Part shown: piece after piece, positions 29,536-37,383 of the stretch | How positions within the stretch are numbered: the first letter of the stretch is position 1 | Layout of the letters: each line of letters opens with the position of its first letter | Origin: Nanobdellati archaeon | Lineage (GTDB): Archaea > Nanobdellota > Nanobdellia > Woesearchaeales > GCA-2686295 | Length of the DNA stretch: 41,552 bases | Assembly: GCA_014384375.1 (NCBI GenBank) | Contig: JACNFY010000018.1 | Span: 1-41,552, forward strand | Reading direction: 5' to 3' | Notes under the pieces: generated by a model | What the model was told of the DNA's origin: nothing | Database searches by the model: none | Seen by the model: only the letters and a program-made list of their open reading frames with translations | Position numbers and translations under genes: made by a program

Positions 29536-29961
29536 TTAGTTTTCCAATAATCTTTTTAGCAACTCAATTATGTGTTCGAATTCTAACCTGTTACTTTGTA
29601 TGTATTCTTTTTTCACGAAGACTCCATCGTATGAAACCCTGTTTCTTACATCTTTTAGTTGATGTATTATATTTGTTTCGTATTCGTAGTTTGGGAATTC
29701 TTTTTTGAAGAAGGAGATTAGGCATTCGTGGTTGTCAGATTTTAATCCGTTTTTTAGCAGTATTGCTGTTAGTAGTTCTTTTATCACTTCATAATAATCT
29801 GTCGCTATTATTGACGCTGTTTCTTCATCTAGTTTGATGTTTTTTAAGACTTTTAGTCTTATATCGCACATCTTTATTATTGATCTGATTTTTTCTTTGT
29901 CTGGTTTTATTTTTTTGATGTGTTCTTCTTGACATTCTCTCCAGTTCATTATTTCTTTCAT
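29536..29961 (-). CDS. HEPN-domain-like protein (partner of MNT protein)
   Basis: All-helical 141 aa with QLKDVRNRVSYDG; ATGA overlap with upstream MNT gene. Confidence 0.65.
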   Translation of the reverse strand: MKEIMNWRECQEEHIKKIKPDKEKIRSIIKMCDIRLKVLKNIKLDEETASIIATDYYEVIKELLTAILLKNGLKSDNHECLISFFKKEFPNYEYETNIIHQLKDVRNRVSYDGVFVKKEYIQSNRLEFEHIIELLKRLLEN

Positions 29962-30464
29962 CGTATCTTTAGGAATCCTCTTAGTTTTATTCCGTTTATG
30001 ATGTTGTTTAACAGTTCTGGTGATAGGTTTTTTGGGTTTTCTTCGAATAAGATGTTTATTTTATGTTTTAGGTGTTTTTCGAATTTTTTCAGGTCTATTT
30101 TTGTTTCTTTTGCTTGTATGAATAGGTCTATGTCGCTGTTTTGGTTGTGTTCTGCTTTTGCGAATGAACCAAAGAGGATTATGCATTTAGGGGTTGTTTG
30201 TGCTTCTAAGTGGTCTAATAGTTTTGATTGTATTATCTTTTTTAGAAATGCTTGTCTTTTGTAGAACCTGTAAAGTTCGCTTGTTTCATTTGCTTTGAAA
30301 CTTGTGAAGGTACCTTTTTTCTGTTTTATTACAATTTCTTTTTTGAGTAAGTCGTTTATATGGTAACTCACGGTTGTTTTTGGAATATTTAGTATTCTTG
30401 ATAGTTCTCTTATGTGGAAGTTTCTTGTTGGTTGTTCGAAAAACATGTTTAAGATTTGTCCCAT
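29958..30464 (-). CDS. Winged-helix + minimal nucleotidyltransferase (MNT) protein
   Basis: FHIRELSRILNIPKTTVSYHINDL wHTH; ILFGSFAKAEHNQNSDIDLFI matches GSx10DxD. Confidence 0.85.
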   Translation of the reverse strand: MGQILNMFFEQPTRNFHIRELSRILNIPKTTVSYHINDLLKKEIVIKQKKGTFTSFKANETSELYRFYKRQAFLKKIIQSKLLDHLEAQTTPKCIILFGSFAKAEHNQNSDIDLFIQAKETKIDLKKFEKHLKHKINILFEENPKNLSPELLNNIINGIKLRGFLKIR

Positions 30465-30466
30465 TT

Positions 30467-30486
30467 TCTAGTCCAATTGTCCTAGA
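30467..30486. promoter_or_regulatory. Palindromic operator-like element TCTAG-tc-CAATTG-tc-CTAGA upstream of MNT/HEPN
   Basis: 16 of 20 positions palindromic; lies between TATA-like tttataaag and ATG (30464). Confidence 0.55.
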
Positions 30487-30758
30487 TGTTGGGACGTTTA
30501 TAAAGTTTTTGTTTTTTAATTGTTATTTTAGAAAATTGTTTATAAAATTTGTTGAAGAATATTCGGAAGTTACAAAATCTGCAGGATTTTGAACTTCAGA
30601 ATTGTTTTACAATTCTGTAAGAATTACGAGAAAAGAATTCTTTAGGGTTGGTTATTTGAGCAATAGTCAAATCATCCAGAAACTTTCCGTAAAATGTCAG
30701 TAAAGATTTATTAAGCATTTTTTCTCAAGACTTTTTGTATGAATCGAAAAATTTATAA

Positions 30759-30782
30759 ATATCTATTTGTTAATATAGATAT
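30759..30782. promoter_or_regulatory. 8-bp inverted repeat atatctat-ttgttaat-atagatat just upstream of the 30790 gene
   Basis: Perfect arms 30759-30766 / 30775-30782; TATA-like atttataaat immediately upstream; further agatatct at 30797-30804. Confidence 0.6.
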
Positions 30783-30789
30783 CTGCTAG

Positions 30790-31065
30790 GTGATAAAGAT
30801 ATCTCTTGCAGATTTGCGTTGGAATGGAAGGTTATTGGTGTTCACCTGGCATTTTAAAAAGGAGTTTGAGAAGCTAAACAAACCGATTGAATTTGTTTTG
30901 GACATATTAAATAAAGGAGAACATTTTTTGGTATCCAAGAAACAGAATAAGTACAATGTGTTTTATCCCTTCAAAAGAAAATATTTATGTTTGTCTTATG
31001 TAGAATATGAAAACATAATATTGATTCATATAAAACCAACTAAAAAAATAGGTGTGAAAAAATGA
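30790..31065 (+). CDS. Putative small toxin of a TA pair
   Basis: 91-aa ORF with RelE/DUF4258-like size and pattern, ATGA overlap with downstream YgiT/AbrB-like gene. Confidence 0.45.
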   Translation: MIKISLADLRWNGRLLVFTWHFKKEFEKLNKPIEFVLDILNKGEHFLVSKKQNKYNVFYPFKRKYLCLSYVEYENIILIHIKPTKKIGVKK

Positions 31066-31388
31066 AAAAATTCATGGAGAAATGCTATAAATGCGGAACA
31101 AATGTTAAGGTTGACAAGTCTATTAAAGAAGGCGTTGCTTTAGACTGCTTAAAATGTCCAAAATGTGGTGAAGAATATTTTACTTCTTCTGAACTGGTGA
31201 AGTTTGACATAATGACTGGTAAAAGAAAGCTGGTTAGGAAATTCGGTGTTCTTGGAGACTCTACAGTGATGAGATTCCCGTCTAAAGTGCTGAAAAATTA
31301 TGATATCAAACCAGGAGATTATGGAGTGTTTGAGAATAGGCCTGAAGGGATATTGATTAAGCCGATCCACGCAAAAGATATAAGTTGA
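31062..31388 (+). CDS. YgiT-type zinc finger + AbrB-like antitoxin
   Basis: CYKCGTNV...CLKCPKCGEEYF zinc ribbon; VLGDSTVMRFPSKVLKNYDIKPGDYGVFE AbrB-like. Confidence 0.65.
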   Translation: MKKFMEKCYKCGTNVKVDKSIKEGVALDCLKCPKCGEEYFTSSELVKFDIMTGKRKLVRKFGVLGDSTVMRFPSKVLKNYDIKPGDYGVFENRPEGILIKPIHAKDIS

Positions 31389-31461
31389 TTGAAATAGTTC
31401 TTTAGGGTAATGATAGAGGGATAAGGAAAGGTTTTGGATAAACTTAGAAAAAAATAATTTT

Positions 31462-31743
31462 TTATTTTTTTATATATGATTTAAAATCACTGGCTAATGT
31501 TTTAAATTGGTTTTTGAGATGGTTCTGGTCTGATTTTAGTTGTGCAACCATCATCCCTATTGTGAATATTGATCCCAGATTAAAGATTAGTAATGCAAGA
31601 ATTATATCTTCTGTGCTCCAAGAAGCACCGAATATTTTTCTTAGTATTTGGATTAAAAGGTAAATCCCGAATAAAACAAGAAGTATTTCAATCGTTTTTT
31701 CTACCTTCTCGTTTAATAATAATTTGTTACGTATTTTAACCAC
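31462..31743 (-). CDS. Small membrane protein
   Basis: 93 aa with two TM-like segments and helical C-terminus. Confidence 0.5.
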   Translation of the reverse strand: MVKIRNKLLLNEKVEKTIEILLVLFGIYLLIQILRKIFGASWSTEDIILALLIFNLGSIFTIGMMVAQLKSDQNHLKNQFKTLASDFKSYIKK

Positions 31744-31834
31744 CTAATTGTCTAGTAATAAACCATATAATCAGAACTATCAAGACGACTAATATCGCCC
31801 ATAGAAGATAATTCTGCCCTTTGTTATTCATCAT
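31736..31834 (-). CDS. Single-TM microprotein (MMNNKGQNYLLWAILVVLIVLIIWFITRQLGG)
   Basis: 32-aa ORF not in track; stop overlaps the GTG start of the 31462-31743 gene by 8 nt. Confidence 0.45.
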   Translation of the reverse strand: MMNNKGQNYLLWAILVVLIVLIIWFITRQLGG

Positions 31835-31945
31835 TTGTTTTTTCAAGTAATTATCATTTATAAGTTTTATGCAATATTTTTCGGAAAAATTATGAGAAAG
31901 AAATAGTAGAAATTATTTGAGAAATAGTTCTTTAGAGTTATTATG

Positions 31946-32302
31946 TTAAGCAATCGCAAAATTAGTTCTTTTTGATGTTACAGATCCATGTCCTAAATCT
32001 ACTGTTAAGGGTATTGTGATGTTTTTCTCTTTTTCTTTAAACGTCATTACTAAATAGATATATACATACTTTGGCTTATAAGTGACAACCATGCTGGCTT
32101 TTCGTAGTTCTTTCAGCTGTTTTTCTTTTAAATTTAGGTTTTTAGAAGCGTTTAGTATTTCAATCCCTGATACAAAGCTTTTATGATCTATATCTATTAT
32201 AAAATCTCCTATATCGATAGATGCTCTTACTTTCCTTCCTTTTGAAAGGTAGAGTATGTCTTCTTCTTTGTCGTAAATTATTTTTGTATTGACTTTTGCC
32301 AT
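31946..32302 (-). CDS. DUF2283-like protein (putative antitoxin)
   Basis: IIYDKEEDILYLSKGRKVRASIDIGDFIIDIDHKSFVSGIEILNAS. Confidence 0.65.
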   Translation of the reverse strand: MAKVNTKIIYDKEEDILYLSKGRKVRASIDIGDFIIDIDHKSFVSGIEILNASKNLNLKEKQLKELRKASMVVTYKPKYVYIYLVMTFKEKEKNITIPLTVDLGHGSVTSKRTNFAIA

Positions 32303-32598
32303 TTTCTAACAGTATTCCAAGATGTTATTATATATAAATCTTTCTTTGATATTGCGGCAATAACAACTAGATAGTATTTATTGCTAAGTTTTATCCATAA
32401 CTTATACTTTTTCTCTCCTGCTTTTTTTGTTAATTGTTCTTCAACCTTCAATAAATTTTCTGTTTTTTTCAAATGTTTTCTTACTAGTTCTTCTGAGATA
32501 GGTCTTTCCTTTACTTTGTTATGAAAATGCTTTTTGAAATGTATATTCTCATTTTTTAGTTGTTCTAAAAATTTCTTAACCTTTTCAAAAGATGACAT
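32278..32598 (-). CDS. DUF4258-like putative toxin
   Basis: HFHNKVKERPISEELVRKHLKK...KYYLVVIAAISKKDLYIITSW; overlaps DUF2283-like gene by 25 nt. Confidence 0.5.
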   Translation of the reverse strand: MSSFEKVKKFLEQLKNENIHFKKHFHNKVKERPISEELVRKHLKKTENLLKVEEQLTKKAGEKKYKLWIKLSNKYYLVVIAAISKKDLYIITSWNTVRKWQKSIQK

Positions 32599-32695
32599 GC
32601 TTAAAATATAATTGTTCTTAAGTGTTTATAAACATTATCTGAGAGTTTTCGGAGGATTTTCAGAGTTATTGAGAAAATAATTCTTTAGTATGATC

Positions 32696-33256
32696 TTATA
32701 GTTTTTTTAATTCTTTTAACGCAACCACTAAGCTTAGAACATCTCCTAATGCGTCGTGAGTGTGGTATTTTGAGGTTTTATTGAAGTATTCACACATGGT
32801 CCCGCTGGTGTAACCCTCTATGTTGATACCTTTTTCTATGAAGAAAGGTTTTAGATTATAGAATTTGTTTTTGAAAGGGTTTTTTAGCTTGTTAATTTTC
32901 AGGTTTTCTTTTAAAACTTCGTAATCTTTTCCAAAAGCATAGACATTATAATCCTTAATGAAAATTTTTAATTTTTTTAAAACTATACTGAAAGGCTCTG
33001 CATTGTCGATACTTTCTTGTTTGATATTGGTTAATTTTTTACAATATTCAGAAAGCTGAAAGTTGAGTTTTGGCTTTACAAAGATTTCGAGTTTGTCGAC
33101 GACAGTAAAATTTTTTGCGACGAGCTTAAGAAGAGCAATTTGTATTAGTTCCCTAAAGCGGCCGCGGGAACGATCCCAACCGTGTTCGTTGCAGCCTTTC
33201 CAGCAAGTATATTCAGTATCCCAAATGATGCAGGTTTTTTCGTTGAAGATAGGCAT
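32696..33256 (-). CDS. DEDDh 3'-5' exonuclease (ERI-1/KapD-like)
   Basis: IIWDTEYTCW (Exo I), NVYAFGKDYEVL (Exo II), YHTHDALGDVLSLV (HxxxxD Exo III). Confidence 0.82.
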   Translation of the reverse strand: MPIFNEKTCIIWDTEYTCWKGCNEHGWDRSRGRFRELIQIALLKLVAKNFTVVDKLEIFVKPKLNFQLSEYCKKLTNIKQESIDNAEPFSIVLKKLKIFIKDYNVYAFGKDYEVLKENLKINKLKNPFKNKFYNLKPFFIEKGINIEGYTSGTMCEYFNKTSKYHTHDALGDVLSLVVALKELKKL

Positions 33257-33297
33257 GGGAGAGAAAATTAGAGAATAGTATATAATTATTTCTTTTT
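33151..33297. repeat. Direct repeat copy 1 (exonuclease promoter + first ~35 codons)
   Basis: Ungapped similarity to 34804-34950 at a constant offset of 1653 nt, about a dozen mismatches over 147 nt. Confidence 0.93.
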
Positions 33298-33331
33298 TAT
33301 TTTCATCATAAAAAACTTCTTGTTCTGTTTT

Positions 33332-34012
33332 TTAGTCTGATTTTCCTAAATAAAGGATTGCTTTTTTATGTTTTTCAAAAACTGTTGGTTCTATGTATCC
33401 GTATACTCCTTGCAGATTATCTTTGAATTTCTTTGATAGGACTTTCTTTTTTATTATAGACATTCTATTTTCAAAATTATGTCTAGAGGAAATTTCTTTT
33501 TTTATCCATTCTTTATCCTTTGCTTTCGGCATCAGCATGAAAACATCTCTTATATCTGTGTTTCTGCAGCTAATAGATTTCATTACAATCAGAGCGTCTA
33601 TATTTATTATATTGAGTTTTAATTTTTCAGTTATTGTCTTTCCTTTGAGGGTTTTAACAGAGGAATTTTCTGAGATCCAATCCGCTGTGAAAGTGGTGTT
33701 TGTTTGTCTGTCCAATACTTCTCTGATGAGTATGTCCGTGCTGACCTTGAATCCTTTCTGGATCTTCTTTTCATATCGCATGAATTCTCCTTTGTAAGGG
33801 GTGTTTATCTTGTCTGCTTCTGTTACTTTGTATCCCTGTTCTTTCAATGATTTGTGGAATGCTTTGTTTTTTTCAGTTATAACTATGTCGCAGTCAACAG
33901 AAAACCTTGGTAGTGTGTAAGCGTTTACTGCATATCCCCCTATGATTACGAAGTTAAACTTTTTGATGTTCTTCAGTGTTTTGAATATCTCTTCTTCTCT
34001 AAGCTGCAGCAT
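33332..34012 (-). CDS. AbiEii-like nucleotidyltransferase toxin
   Basis: NFVIIGGYAVNAYTLPRFSVDCDIVI NTase motif; paired with wHTH gene, 14-nt overlap. Confidence 0.72.
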   Translation of the reverse strand: MLQLREEEIFKTLKNIKKFNFVIIGGYAVNAYTLPRFSVDCDIVITEKNKAFHKSLKEQGYKVTEADKINTPYKGEFMRYEKKIQKGFKVSTDILIREVLDRQTNTTFTADWISENSSVKTLKGKTITEKLKLNIINIDALIVMKSISCRNTDIRDVFMLMPKAKDKEWIKKEISSRHNFENRMSIIKKKVLSKKFKDNLQGVYGYIEPTVFEKHKKAILYLGKSD

Positions 34013-34592
34013 ATTTATCCCTCATATATTTATAGGCGTATGAATACATCTCATTATCTTCTGCAATCTTTAAAGTTTTCTTTAAAGTTTCTGTTCTGAA
34101 ACCATCTTTTTTTTCAGATGTTATTCTTTCTACAGGTATTAATATGATGTATTCTCCTATTGTTGATCCTTTGTTTACGTAGTTTGGGATGTTGTTCTTG
34201 TTAAATAATTCTTTCCAGTATTTTATGTCTTTTTTTAATATCTTTATGAAGTAAGGGGATCTTTCTATTCCTCTCTGGATATATACGTAATCAGACCATA
34301 TCTCTATTGCTGACATGTTTGTGAAAGCGTAAGGTTTCTTTGCTTGTTTTATTATTTCAGGAACTCTGAAGTCCAATAAACCTTTTATTATCTTTTCAGG
34401 GGAGTTGCACTTGTAAGAGTTTCTTGTTTCTTTTCTTATCCAGCCAGCTCTCAACAACAAGGCGAATATTTTCTTTTTCATACTCTGGCTCATACTCCAC
34501 TCTAACTCGCTCTGTTTAAAGCTTTCTTCTGTGCCGTGCCTTGAAAAAAACAAGGCGTAAGCCCTTAAACCATATTGAGGAATTTCTAACAT
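33999..34592 (-). CDS. AbiEi-like winged-helix antitoxin
   Basis: N-terminal HTH followed by YAFTNMSAIEIWSDYVYIQRGIERSPYFIKI; operon with NTase. Confidence 0.6.
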   Translation of the reverse strand: MLEIPQYGLRAYALFFSRHGTEESFKQSELEWSMSQSMKKKIFALLLRAGWIRKETRNSYKCNSPEKIIKGLLDFRVPEIIKQAKKPYAFTNMSAIEIWSDYVYIQRGIERSPYFIKILKKDIKYWKELFNKNNIPNYVNKGSTIGEYIILIPVERITSEKKDGFRTETLKKTLKIAEDNEMYSYAYKYMRDKYAAA

Positions 34593-34612
34593 AGTTACTT
34601 ATTTGGTAACTA
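34592..34612. promoter_or_regulatory. 7-bp inverted repeat tagttac-ttatttg-gtaacta at AbiE-like start codon
   Basis: Perfect arms abutting ATG (34590-34592) and TATA-like tttataaatatta (34613-34622 region). Confidence 0.6.
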
Positions 34613-34798
34613 ATATTTATAAAGTTTTTGTTTTTTTGTTTTTTTATAGAGAATTTTGGAGTTATTGAAGTTTTATCCCTCGGAGATAATATACAGTTTA
34701 TCCTTCGAGTTTCGAATGGATATTAAAGGTTTTTTGATAGTTTGTCGACTGGGTATCCTGCGGAGATTGGATGCGGATAAAATAAATAATTAATAGGG

Positions 34799-34909
34799 TT
34801 AATCCCAAAAGCGGCCGCGGGAACGATCCCAACCGTGTTCGTTGCAGCCTTTCCAGCAAGTATATTCAGTATCCCAAAGAATGAAGGTTTGTTCGTTGAA
34901 GATGGACAT
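34799..34909 (-). pseudogene. Truncated duplicate of exonuclease 5' end: MSIFNEQTFILWDTEYTCWKGCNEHGWDRSRGRFWD*
   Basis: Translation parallels MPIFNEKTCIIWDTEYTCWKGCNEHGWDRSRGRFRE of the intact gene, then hits a stop. Confidence 0.88.
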
Positions 34910-34950
34910 GAAGGAGAAGATTAGAGAATAGTATATAATTATTTCTTTTT
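34804..34950. repeat. Direct repeat copy 2 of the exonuclease promoter/5' end
   Basis: See 33151-33297. Confidence 0.93.
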
Positions 34951-35052
34951 AGGGTTAGTTATGAAGAATTATAGAGGAATAGATGTTGATGTTCTGAAAA
35001 GTGAAAATATTTATAAAGTTGTGTATATGTTTCTAAGAAATGGGGGTAAATA

Positions 35053-37197
35053 ATGAGCCTAAAAGATTTGAGTCTTAAAGGGCTGTACGACTCCGATAAA
35101 GATGATCTTCTAAATGATTTTTATATTCCTGTTTTATCTGAGTCTATAATATATAAACGAGTAGCAGGTTTTTTCTCTTCAAATGCCTTAGCAATAGCTG
35201 CAAAAGGTATTGTTAAGTTTATTGAGAATGGAGGGACAATTCAATTAATTGCTAACGTGATATTATCAGAAAAAGACCAAGAAGAAATAAAAAAAGCTAT
35301 TAAAGAGAAAGAGTCCGAGATAATAAATGAAATAGAGAATCTAGAAGATACTTTAAAGAAAGGACAAATAAGTTTACTTGGTTGGATGATAAAAAATGAC
35401 AAATTAGAGATAAAAATTGCAGTTGTTCAAAAAGGTATTGAACATAAAAAGAAAGGTGTTTTGGAGGATAAAGAAGGTAACAAGATTTCTTTCAGTGGTT
35501 CCGATAATGAAACGTTAAAAGGTTGGATAGAAAATGATGAAGAATTTCATGTTTTTTGCAGTTGGAGAGAGGAAGAAGCTAATAGACATTTAAACCCTGA
35601 TATTAAAGGTTTTGATTATTTATGGAATGATGAGGCAAAAAAAGTAAAAGTCTATCCTGTATCAGAAGCATTTAGAAGAGGATTAGTAAAAACAGCCCCT
35701 AAAAATGATGAAAAATTTAAAGAATTATCAAAAGAAGTTACAGAAAAGTTACTCAAGAAAAATAAAGAAATTATTGAGAATAAAAAAGAGATCCAAGAAG
35801 TAGAAGAGAAGCAAAAAGAACAAACTGAAGAACTTATTCTTAGAGGCTATCAATCTCAAGCAGTTGATGATTGGTTCAAAAATAAGGAAAAAGGTTTTTT
35901 TAGGATGGCAACAGGTACAGGAAAAACTGAAACAGCAATAGGAGTGATTAAACAATTGCTTGAAAAAGATAAGTCTTTTTTTGTAATTATAGTTGTTCAT
36001 GGTCAGTCTTTGTTGAATCAATGGATAAACAAATTGAAAAAATACGGTTTTAGCAGTAGAGGAGCTTCTTCAACTTTCCCAAATTGGAGAAAAGAGTTTA
36101 GAAAAGAGGCTATGGGAGTCTCTTTGGGTTATGAAAAGCTTTCTATCTTTGTAACAACTTATCAAACCTTTTCTTCCGAAGATTTTGTGACAATTGTAAA
36201 AACACTTGAATGTAACACGCTACTAACTTGTGATGAAGTTCATCATGCAGGGGCACCAAAATTTAGAAAAGGTCTAATTAGAAATTATTTATACAGATTG
36301 GGTTTAAGTGCCACTCCTGAAAGATGGTTTGATGAAGAAGGTACATCCTTTCTTGAAAATTATTTTGGAAAAACGGCGTATTCGTTTTCTATGAAGCGAG
36401 CAATGAGTGAGATAAATCCAGCCACAAAAAAAACTTATTTGTGTCAATATAGGTACCATCCAATATTAGTTAATTTGACTATTGAAGAAAATGAAGAATT
36501 CATTGAACTTAGTAAAAAAATTGGTAGAAGGTATCATCTGCTTGGAGAATATGACAGGAAAGACTCTCAATTACTTAGACTTGCATTAAAACGCTCTGAC
36601 ATTAAAAAAAATGCTAGGTTAAAAATTCATGAATTAGAGAAACTTTTTGTGGAGTTAGGGGATTCTTTAGAATACTGTATAATTTATTGTACTGGAAAGC
36701 AAATGAATGATGTAAAGGACTTGCTACAGAAATATAATAGAATATATTGTGAGTTTACTCAGCATCAAAAACCTGCTGAGAGGGAGAAAATATTGAAGGA
36801 GTTTAAACTAGGAAGAGAAAAGGGAGGTTATAATGTAATATTAGCTATTGACTGTCTAAATGAAGGTATAGACATACCATCTGCAAAAATAGGAATATTT
36901 TTAGAAAATAGCTTAAATCCAATAGAATTTATTCAAAGAAGAGGTAGATTATTGAGACAGAGTAATAATAAAAAGGAAGCTATCATGTATGATTTTATTG
37001 TCGAACCTTCTTTTGAGGGCTTAGATGATAAAGACTATTGGGAAAAGGAAAGAAAAGAAATACAAAAAGAATTTGATCGCTTTATTGAATTTTCTCACCT
37101 TTCTTTGAATACACAAGAGTCACTAGAAAAAATGAAAAATATTATAAAGAAGTATAGCTTGGTTATAAGAGTAAGAGAAGAGAATGATGTTCTATGA
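35053..37197 (+). CDS. SF2 helicase with N-terminal PLD-like nuclease domain
   Basis: N-term EHKKKGVLEDKEGNKISFSGSDNET (PLD-like HxK...GSxN); helicase MATGTGKTETA, TCDEVHHAG, LGLSATPE, QRRGRLLRQ. Confidence 0.88.
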   Translation: MSLKDLSLKGLYDSDKDDLLNDFYIPVLSESIIYKRVAGFFSSNALAIAAKGIVKFIENGGTIQLIANVILSEKDQEEIKKAIKEKESEIINEIENLEDTLKKGQISLLGWMIKNDKLEIKIAVVQKGIEHKKKGVLEDKEGNKISFSGSDNETLKGWIENDEEFHVFCSWREEEANRHLNPDIKGFDYLWNDEAKKVKVYPVSEAFRRGLVKTAPKNDEKFKELSKEVTEKLLKKNKEIIENKKEIQEVEEKQKEQTEELILRGYQSQAVDDWFKNKEKGFFRMATGTGKTETAIGVIKQLLEKDKSFFVIIVVHGQSLLNQWINKLKKYGFSSRGASSTFPNWRKEFRKEAMGVSLGYEKLSIFVTTYQTFSSEDFVTIVKTLECNTLLTCDEVHHAGAPKFRKGLIRNYLYRLGLSATPERWFDEEGTSFLENYFGKTAYSFSMKRAMSEINPATKKTYLCQYRYHPILVNLTIEENEEFIELSKKIGRRYHLLGEYDRKDSQLLRLALKRSDIKKNARLKIHELEKLFVELGDSLEYCIIYCTGKQMNDVKDLLQKYNRIYCEFTQHQKPAEREKILKEFKLGREKGGYNVILAIDCLNEGIDIPSAKIGIFLENSLNPIEFIQRRGRLLRQSNNKKEAIMYDFIVEPSFEGLDDKDYWEKERKEIQKEFDRFIEFSHLSLNTQESLEKMKNIIKKYSLVIRVREENDVL

Positions 37198-37382
37198 TTG
37201 AAGAGTTTAAAATCAATGAAAGGATTAGGAAGAAAATAGAAAACTCACAAGTTGAAGAACCAATAAAAGAATTTCTTTTAAAAATTTTGGAGATTGAATT
37301 CAAGGAAGGTAAGTCTAGCCAATATTCACGCGTTTATAAAAAAGAAATAGATAATACATATATTTTACTCAAGAGGAATTGA
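37194..37382 (+). CDS. Small conserved-looking protein in helicase/SMC operon
   Basis: 62-aa ORF, ATGA overlap with helicase stop, immediately before the ATPase gene. Confidence 0.55.
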   Translation: MIEEFKINERIRKKIENSQVEEPIKEFLLKILEIEFKEGKSSQYSRVYKKEIDNTYILLKRN

Positions 37383-37383
37383 T

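Noticed and set aside
34961-35053. 30-aa leader ORF (MKNYRGIDVDVLKSENIYKVVYMFLRNGGK) ending in TAATG overlap with the helicase gene
   Set aside because: A TATA-like atttataaa (35009-35017) and GGGGG SD inside it better explain the sequence as the helicase promoter/leader; coding not supported
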